From CALUTH01 sp964452495 (GTDB lineage Bacteria > Cyanobacteriota > Vampirovibrionia > Gastranaerophilales > Gastranaerophilaceae), in assembly GCA_964452495.1 (NCBI GenBank), contig CAYVMC010000002.1:62001-126000 (forward strand): DNA of 64,000 nucleotides, given 5' to 3'. A program made the position numbers and the translations under genes. The notes below the pieces were generated by a model. It saw only the letters and a program-made list of their open reading frames with translations, did not search any database and was not told where the DNA came from. Every line of letters begins with the position of its first letter. Position 1 is the stretch's first letter. This document shows, piece after piece, positions 59,024 to 64,000 of this stretch.

Positions 59024-60214
59024 TTATCGACTTCTTTTTTGGGCACCTTGTTCTACAAGAATTTTTACAATATCATCATATGTTCTCAGCCCAACATATT
59101 TTTGTCCATTGACATACATCACCGGTGTTGCTTCAATACCAAGTTTTTGGCAACGCCTAATATCTGACTTAAGCTCATTTTCTGTTTCTTTTGATACAAT
59201 ATCATACCATAGACGTTTTTCATCCAGATTTAAAGCCCGTGCAGCCGCAAGAATTTTCTTTGTTTTAACAGGTTTAGTATCATATAATCTAGAAGCCATG
59301 TCCCAATAATGCCCCTGTTTTTTAGCAGCAATTGCTATCTTTGAAAGCATACAAGCACCATTGTGAACCTGTACAACAACATCAGGATTGCATGCTTTAT
59401 CAAGCGGGAAATTATAGTGTTCTACATATATTCCACTGTATTCTTTAACTGCTTTGTGAAGCATCATATTAGTAACCCTGCACATTGGACAAACAAAATC
59501 AGATACGAGAATTACTTTTACTTTTCCATCTTTCTCTCCAAGTATATTCCCCGTAATACTATAAGGATTTGTTTTTTGCTTGCTAAATTTACTTATAGAC
59601 CTTGCAAATTTAAGGTGCGGAGTAAACACATACGTAACATCCGTATAAACTAGAAAACCAACTGCACATAAAAGACATATTGTAAATAGTACTGCATACT
59701 GTTTAACACCGGACAGAAAATCAACAAATGATGTTTTAATACTGTCAATGAAACCGCCATTCTTAAAATCCGTTGCGACAAAGGATATTACTAAATCTAG
59801 GAAATACGTTGCTAGACAAAGTATACAGATTTTTTCTATTTTAAATAAACTTATACCTGCAAGAGTCATTGATATACAAAAAGAAATTAACCCTAGCACA
59901 GAAATATACTTTAATGGATTTTTAAAAACAACAAACGGGGTTTTCCATTTTGCATTTATTTTATCAACAATAGACATAAATAAAATAAATGTATAAAAAA
60001 ATATTCCCCACCAGGCAAGCGGGATACCAGCAAATTGAGAATAAGCAGACTTTGCTACACCATCACAATCAACATAATCATTTATTGAACAAAAACTATA
60101 GAGAGCTGTTTTATCAAAATTAGCATGATAGTATATAAAAGAAAGCTCAATACTCAACGCAAGCCCTATAAAGGCAATAATTCTTACCAACCACATTCTT
60201 TTTGTAATATTCAT
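59024..60214 (-). CDS. VKOR-DsbA fusion (vitamin K epoxide reductase with thioredoxin domain)
   Basis: This bifunctional membrane enzyme makes disulfide bonds in periplasmic proteins, coupling oxidation to quinones. Residues 1-180 form the VKOR domain: loop cysteines Cys42 and Cys50 in FCSINDYVDCD, and CXXC in KICILCLATYF. A linker helix near 180-200 leads to a periplasmic DsbA-like domain with CPMC in VLVSDFVCPMCRVTN and cis-Pro in GIEATPVMYVNGQKYVG. Fusions of this kind are typical of Cyanobacteria and Actinobacteria. The start is the ATG at 60214, with AGGTG upstream. Confidence 0.93.
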   Translation of the reverse strand: MNITKRMWLVRIIAFIGLALSIELSFIYYHANFDKTALYSFCSINDYVDCDGVAKSAYSQFAGIPLAWWGIFFYTFILFMSIVDKINAKWKTPFVVFKNPLKYISVLGLISFCISMTLAGISLFKIEKICILCLATYFLDLVISFVATDFKNGGFIDSIKTSFVDFLSGVKQYAVLFTICLLCAVGFLVYTDVTYVFTPHLKFARSISKFSKQKTNPYSITGNILGEKDGKVKVILVSDFVCPMCRVTNMMLHKAVKEYSGIYVEHYNFPLDKACNPDVVVQVHNGACMLSKIAIAAKKQGHYWDMASRLYDTKPVKTKKILAAARALNLDEKRLWYDIVSKETENELKSDIRRCQKLGIEATPVMYVNGQKYVGLRTYDDIVKILVEQGAQKRSR

Positions 60215-60288
60215 AATTAAATACACCTAACTATCTCTTAATACAAGAATTATATCCGATAATCTACCTATTGCAAGAGAATATATAA

Positions 60289-61056
60289 TTAACCGTTTAG
60301 TATAGGAATGGAGAAACGAAAAGTACTGCCATTATATTTAATAGATGTAACATTTATTGTTCCGCCATGCGCTTCAATAATTGATTTACATAGCGATAAA
60401 CCTACTCCGCATCCGTATCTTCGCTTTGTCATATCACTACTGCCCTGTGCAAAAAAATTAAAAATGATTTCCTTATCAGCCTCATCAATTCCTTCGCCGT
60501 TATCAGTTATTTCAAATATAAAATCTTTGTCAGCATAAGTTAGTATACGTATGTCCTCATTATCATTACTAAATTTTACGGCATTACTTATAAGATTATA
60601 AATAACCTGTTTGAAACGTGTCTCATCAGCATACAAATCTATGCTGCTTAATGTATAATTAATATTCACTCCATGAAAACTGCTTATTATATTTTGAATA
60701 ACCTCACTGCTGCTAAACCTTGTTTTTGTGAGTTCCATAGGTTTATATTGGGCACGTGTTACATCTAATAAATCTTGAATAAGTGCAAGAAGGTGTTTTG
60801 ATGAGCAGGAAATATTATCCAGACACCTGTAATCCTCAACATTAACAGTTCTGTTTTTCAGTATATCTGCAAATCCAATAATAGAATTAAGCGGAGTTTT
60901 AAATTCATGGGACAGTTTTAGCAGTACTATTCTTAATATATCCTGCTTTTCTTCTTCTTCCAGATATTTATTAACATACTTTATTGTTTCTTTTTTAGTG
61001 CGGGTAATAAGTTCTATAAGTTCTTTTTTACTCATACTATCCAAATTTTTATCCAT
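60289..61056 (-). CDS. Soluble histidine kinase without sensor domain
   Basis: The 255 residues comprise only a coiled-coil start (about 10-40), the HisKA helix with His50 in KLSHEFKTPLNSIIGFADIL, and an ATPase domain (N-box NLISNAVKF, DNGEGID, GCGVGLSLCKSIIE). No sensor or membrane segment exists, so it probably receives input from a partner protein. No response regulator is adjacent. A TACCAT six bases before the ATG may be a -10 (weak). Confidence 0.88.
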   Translation of the reverse strand: MDKNLDSMSKKELIELITRTKKETIKYVNKYLEEEEKQDILRIVLLKLSHEFKTPLNSIIGFADILKNRTVNVEDYRCLDNISCSSKHLLALIQDLLDVTRAQYKPMELTKTRFSSSEVIQNIISSFHGVNINYTLSSIDLYADETRFKQVIYNLISNAVKFSNDNEDIRILTYADKDFIFEITDNGEGIDEADKEIIFNFFAQGSSDMTKRRYGCGVGLSLCKSIIEAHGGTINVTSIKYNGSTFRFSIPILNG

Positions 61057-61358
61057 ATAAGTATGGTACTATGGAATTTTATAAATAATTATTGCCCCCA
61101 TGGCTTATTTATCATTTTCCGGAACTTTAAAAATAATAATGAGTAATGGAAAACGAATACAAAAAATTATACAAATACCAGAAATTGATTATTCTAAAAT
61201 TACTAAAAGGAAAAAAGCTTATTTCTAAATTTTCCTAAATACAATAAAGAGGTTCTAAAACATACCTTAAACATTTATGAAATACACGATTGATTCAGTA
61301 GAATATCGGTCTACAGCATCAGAAGTCATCAATTTTAACACAACCGCATATTATCTTA
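61057..61358. other. Intergenic region, no credible gene
   Basis: AT-rich sequence. A 30-codon basic frame at 61146-61238 has no ribosome site and is not supported. No terminator or promoter stands out. Confidence 0.4.
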
Positions 61359-61772
61359 TTATGCAAGGGAGAAGGCACGTCTAACATTTGCACGGCACAT
61401 ATCCCAAATATTTTTTTTGGTGCCGGAAATCATTTCCTTTAATGCAAGCTGTTGTTCCTCATCATCACAAGACTTATACTGCTGCTTTAAACTGCTTAAC
61501 TCTCGTCTTGAGTTATGAATTTCATTTCTATAATATGCAATTTCTTCTTTTATAGGTTCATTATGTGCCTTGACATAAGTAAGATATGCTCTTAAAGGAC
61601 TAACACCTTCTTTTTCCATCAAACTGAGAAGACGTTTCTTTTCTGTTTCTGTACCATTAAGCATAATATCACCGATATTAACAGATGAAAAATCAAAGCT
61701 GTCTGTCTTCTCACTATTACTGGTATTAGAACTATTAAATAATTTTATATCAGTATTTATCTGCGTTCCCAT
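61359..61772 (-). CDS. Hypothetical helical protein
   Basis: I do not recognise this 137-residue protein. The first 40 residues are Ser/Asn/Thr-rich and disordered. The rest is helical with a coiled-coil tendency (about 70-120; EEIAYYRNEIHNSRRELSSL). It lacks a signal peptide and its two late cysteines are not in a motif. AGGAAAAC precedes the ATG. A TTTACA/TATTTA pair upstream on the minus strand (17-base spacing) could be its promoter. Function unknown. Confidence 0.55.
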   Translation of the reverse strand: MGTQINTDIKLFNSSNTSNSEKTDSFDFSSVNIGDIMLNGTETEKKRLLSLMEKEGVSPLRAYLTYVKAHNEPIKEEIAYYRNEIHNSRRELSSLKQQYKSCDDEEQQLALKEMISGTKKNIWDMCRANVRRAFSLA

Positions 61773-62009
61773 AGTTTTCCTATCCTGTGCTCTTATAAAT
61801 ATATAAAGTATATATTCATGTAAAAATTGCTTTCTCTACCTTGACAAAACAATACCCTACTCCGGTATACAACTGTCAGGACAAAGCTTTTAGCAAATGT
61901 AACAAATTGTAACGATAATGTTATAAAAAGAAAATTACGTGGAATATATATAGTATCAATCTCTTTTCTTTATTTTCTCCTCCACTCCTTTATCATGACG
62001 AGAGTTATT

Positions 62010-62033
62010 GCCGTTTTCTAAAACGGCTTTTTT
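62010..62033 (+). terminator. Orphan intrinsic terminator
   Basis: GCCGTT pairs with AACGGC around TTCTAA, followed by seven Ts. Confidence 0.75.
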
Positions 62034-62091
62034 ATTATGCGGTTTTCAAAAATTCATTCAAATACCTGATTTCAAAATAATTCAATTTTCG

Positions 62092-62097
62092 TATACT
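62092..62097 (+). promoter_or_regulatory. -10 element of the methyltransferase, leaderless geometry
   Basis: TATACT ends six bases before the ATG at 62104, which has no ribosome site. The orphan terminator just upstream isolates this promoter. Confidence 0.5.
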
Positions 62098-62103
62098 AAA
62101 ACC

Positions 62104-62979
62104 ATGGGGAAAGTGAGTAACTTAAAACAGGCACAAAAAAAAGCCAATAATCTTAAAATCGTTGATAATAATGCGATTAAAACAACTGCATACAATGATA
62201 TTAATTTAAAAGCCTGGAGAGAATATGACCACATAAAAACTGATACACTGTGGGAGTTTCCTGCAAGAGACCGTGAACACGGACACTCAAATGAATATCA
62301 CGGAAACTATATTCCGCAAATTGCCCAGCAGATTTACGAAAGATTTACGAAAAAAAATGATATTGTTCTTGATTTGTTTTTTGGTTCAGGAACTTCCGGA
62401 ATTGAAGCAATAAATATGAACAGGCGTTGTATCGGTGTTGAATTAAAAGAAGAACTAGCAGAAGAAGTTTCTAAAAAATTCACGCCTAAACAACTTGTTA
62501 CAGATGTAAATATAATTTGTGCCGACTCGGCTTCTGATACCGCAGTAGAAAAAATAAAAGCAAGACTTGATATTATGGGATGTAAGCAGGCACAGCTTCT
62601 AATGCTACATCCGCCATACGATGATATTATTAAGTTTTCAGACAGAAAAGAAGACCTTTCCAACTGCTCCAGCACAAAAGAATTCTATGACCTTTTTGAA
62701 AAAGTCGCACAAAACGGATATAATTTACTTGAAAAGGGTCGCTTTGCAGCATTGATTATAGGCGACAAATATGCAAACTCGCAACATATTCCTTTAGGTT
62801 TTGAATGTATGGCGAGAATGAACAAGCTTGGTTTTATTACAAAAGCAATTATAATAAAAGATGTTCAGGGTAATGAGCGTGCAAAAGGAAAAACAGCAAA
62901 CCTCTGGCGTTATAGAGCTTTAGCAGGCGGTTTTTATATCTTTAAACATGAATATATTATGGTGTTTCAGAAAGTTTAA
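62104..62979 (+). CDS. Solitary DNA N4/N6-methyltransferase
   Basis: This 291-residue enzyme of the N6/N4 DNA-methylase class transfers a methyl group from SAM to an exocyclic amine in DNA. SAM-binding LDLFFGSGTSGIEA (FFGSGT at 92-97) comes before the catalytic motif HPPY (169-172), an uncommon form of the DPPY/SPPY motif. The N-terminal WEFPARDREHGHSNEYHGNY is conserved in related phage and bacterial enzymes. No restriction endonuclease is adjacent, so it may be a regulatory or protective orphan methylase. The target is unknown. The start is the ATG at 62104. Confidence 0.82.
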   Translation: MGKVSNLKQAQKKANNLKIVDNNAIKTTAYNDINLKAWREYDHIKTDTLWEFPARDREHGHSNEYHGNYIPQIAQQIYERFTKKNDIVLDLFFGSGTSGIEAINMNRRCIGVELKEELAEEVSKKFTPKQLVTDVNIICADSASDTAVEKIKARLDIMGCKQAQLLMLHPPYDDIIKFSDRKEDLSNCSSTKEFYDLFEKVAQNGYNLLEKGRFAALIIGDKYANSQHIPLGFECMARMNKLGFITKAIIIKDVQGNERAKGKTANLWRYRALAGGFYIFKHEYIMVFQKV

Positions 62980-62980
62980 T

Positions 62981-63274
62981 ATGTTAAAACTCACAGAAGA
63001 CGGAATAGTAATAATCCTAAAAATTATCCCGAACTCTTCTATGAACGGATTTGTAATCGGTGAGGATAAATCTCAACCGGTTAAACTTAAAGTAACAGCT
63101 CCACCGGTAGAAAATAAAGCCAATAAAGCCGTTATCGAATACTTGTCCAAATACTTCAAAATTCCTAAAACATCTATTTACGTTGTTAAAGGTGAAACAT
63201 CAAAAGAAAAAACTATTTTATTAAAAACCAGAGACAGCGAAAAAATAAAACTTGTACAGGAAACTCTAAGTTAG
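62981..63274 (+). CDS. DUF167 / YggU family protein
   Basis: The 97 residues match the small YggU (UPF0235) family: IVIILKIIPNSSMNGFVIGE, KVTAPPVENKANKAVIEYLS, FKIPKTSIYVVKGETSKEKT. The role of the family is unknown. The start is taken at 62981, one base after the methyltransferase stop; an in-frame ATG at 62948 would add 11 unconserved residues. Confidence 0.9.
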   Translation: MLKLTEDGIVIILKIIPNSSMNGFVIGEDKSQPVKLKVTAPPVENKANKAVIEYLSKYFKIPKTSIYVVKGETSKEKTILLKTRDSEKIKLVQETLS

Positions 63275-63330
63275 TAGATTATCAAGGATGTTGTGTGGCT
63301 GTAATTCTTTGCCGAGTTTTCTCCAATAAA

Positions 63331-63999
63331 CTAAAACTCTTCTGTTTCAATTATTGAAATAAATTCTTCTACAAGTTTAGGATTCCATTTTGTCCCGCTT
63401 CCAGACTTAATAACTTCAACAGCTTGCTCTTTATCCATTGCTTTTCTATAAGTTCTTGCCTCTTGAAGTGCAAAATATGCATCAATCAATAAAATCATTT
63501 GTGATTCTATAGGTATTTGTTCACCTGAAAGCTCGTGAGGATACCCCGAACCATCCCAGTTTTCATGGTGATTTTCAATAATAGGCAGTATCGTATTCAT
63601 TCCGGTAATAGGCTCAAGAATTTCCCTTGCTGCAATTACAGGGTGACTTTTAATCTTCTCTCTTTCTTCTGCTGTTAAAGGATCTTTCTTTTGCAATAAT
63701 TGTTTAGGCAAAAGAATATTCCCTATATCATAAAGTAGTACAGCAACTTTAAGGTTATCAATTTTATCCTTAGGCATATCAAATCGTTTTGCAAGTGAAT
63801 TTGCTAAAAGTACTTTTGATTTTGTATTTCCCAGTGTATAGTTTGGATTATATAGTTTTATAAGCGTGTCTGAAATAGTATAAAGTCCATCATTATTTAT
63901 ACCAATAGTTTCAAGCCGTTTTGAAATATTTTCCGAAACTTCACTATCAAGCGGCACACGGTGCTTTGCGAGAATATCCATAAATGTATTGAATGCAAC
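63331..63999 (-). CDS. Degenerate HD-GYP protein (5' end outside window)
   Basis: The frame is open to the window edge and the residues before the first ATG (63981) look coding, so the true start lies beyond it. Numbering from that ATG, the domain matches HD-GYP c-di-GMP phosphodiesterases: HP at 113-114, HHENWDGSGYP at 138-148, then LIDAYFAL. But the first metal histidine (usually GHSxRV) is Asn52 in GNTKSKV, and the HD His is Tyr84 in LLYDIGN. With two of the metal ligands lost, catalysis is doubtful. It may instead bind c-di-GMP or act as a regulator. Confidence 0.8.
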   Translation of the reverse strand, partial: VAFNTFMDILAKHRVPLDSEVSENISKRLETIGINNDGLYTISDTLIKLYNPNYTLGNTKSKVLLANSLAKRFDMPKDKIDNLKVAVLLYDIGNILLPKQLLQKKDPLTAEEREKIKSHPVIAAREILEPITGMNTILPIIENHHENWDGSGYPHELSGEQIPIESQMILLIDAYFALQEARTYRKAMDKEQAVEVIKSGSGTKWNPKLVEEFISIIETEEF

Positions 64000-64000
64000 C

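Larger units (their letters stand above)
61773..62103. other. Intergenic region with an orphan plus-strand terminator
   Basis: No gene is seen. A terminator at 62010-62033 points to the plus strand, though no plus-strand gene lies within 700 bases upstream. TTGTAACGATAATGTTA at about 61907-61923 resembles TTGTAACGAAATGTTA near 49398. A GTGGA/TCCAC pair (61939-61943, 61981-61985) could close a longer RNA fold. Confidence 0.35.

Noticed and set aside
61146..61238. 30-codon basic peptide gene
   Set aside because: There is no ribosome site or promoter, and its length is expected by chance in AT-rich DNA.

Overview
This is a low-GC bacterial chromosome segment with genes packed on both strands. 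The cell looks Gram-negative, because the window encodes a TolC-type outer-membrane channel, a heptosyltransferase-like enzyme and periplasmic disulfide machinery. It also looks flagellated. A VKOR-DsbA fusion, a phycobilisome-lyase-type HEAT-repeat protein, QueH and FolE2 and a cyanobacteria-like L34 start suggest a non-photosynthetic relative of Cyanobacteria (Melainabacteria/Gastranaerophilales). No photosynthesis gene is present. This lineage call is an inference from gene content and was not tested by phylogeny.

Layout. 1-4.6 kb: heavy-metal P-type ATPase (cut by the left edge), then a flavoprotein, a DXS-type synthase and a secreted cupin. 4.7-7.4 kb: tRNA-Thr, a GT9 glycosyltransferase, a decayed glycosyltransferase and a membrane protein of unknown function. 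7.6-12.1 kb (minus): a complete TolC-MacA-MacB-type efflux operon. 12.2-18.6 kb: a membrane protein, metG, a sensor kinase and a HEAT-repeat protein. 18.9-25.3 kb: a sigma-28-type promoter driving a large repeat protein, then response regulator, kinase, flgB, flgC and fliE. 25.7-40 kb: symporter, activase-like pair, yraN, fliI, smpB, wecB, CoA-disulfide-reductase-like enzyme, cysK-cysE, aroQ, folE2, proC and rpmH. 40.2-40.65 kb: a GC-rich, purine-biased island without a credible gene. 40.7-44.5 kb (minus): dnaE and an RqcP-like S4 protein. 44.5-50.5 kb: a candidate small RNA, two large unknown proteins, rpsU, tRNA-Ile, a broken fucose-synthase remnant and a GT8/ATP-grasp fusion containing a poly-G tract. 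50.5-56.7 kb (minus): a second FliE, then fliF, a fliG-like gene, fliH, flhA and yidD. 56.9-64 kb: a second sigma-28 promoter and its small protein, rfbA, queH, VKOR-DsbA, a kinase, a DNA methyltransferase and a degenerate HD-GYP protein.

How the genes work together. Flagellar genes lie in three blocks (flgB-flgC-fliE behind a two-component pair, fliI alone, and the MS-ring/export operon). Two near-consensus sigma-28 promoters lie next to two of them and each drives a protein of unknown function. These are candidate late flagellar or flagellum-exported proteins and are the strongest lead to something undescribed. A second theme is transcript structure: at least four genes have a -10 hexamer ending exactly six bases before the start codon and no ribosome binding site, the geometry of leaderless mRNAs. 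A third is surface-glycan turnover: two glycan-gene remnants lie near tRNA genes, and the one large glycosyltransferase fusion carries a nine-base poly-G tract.
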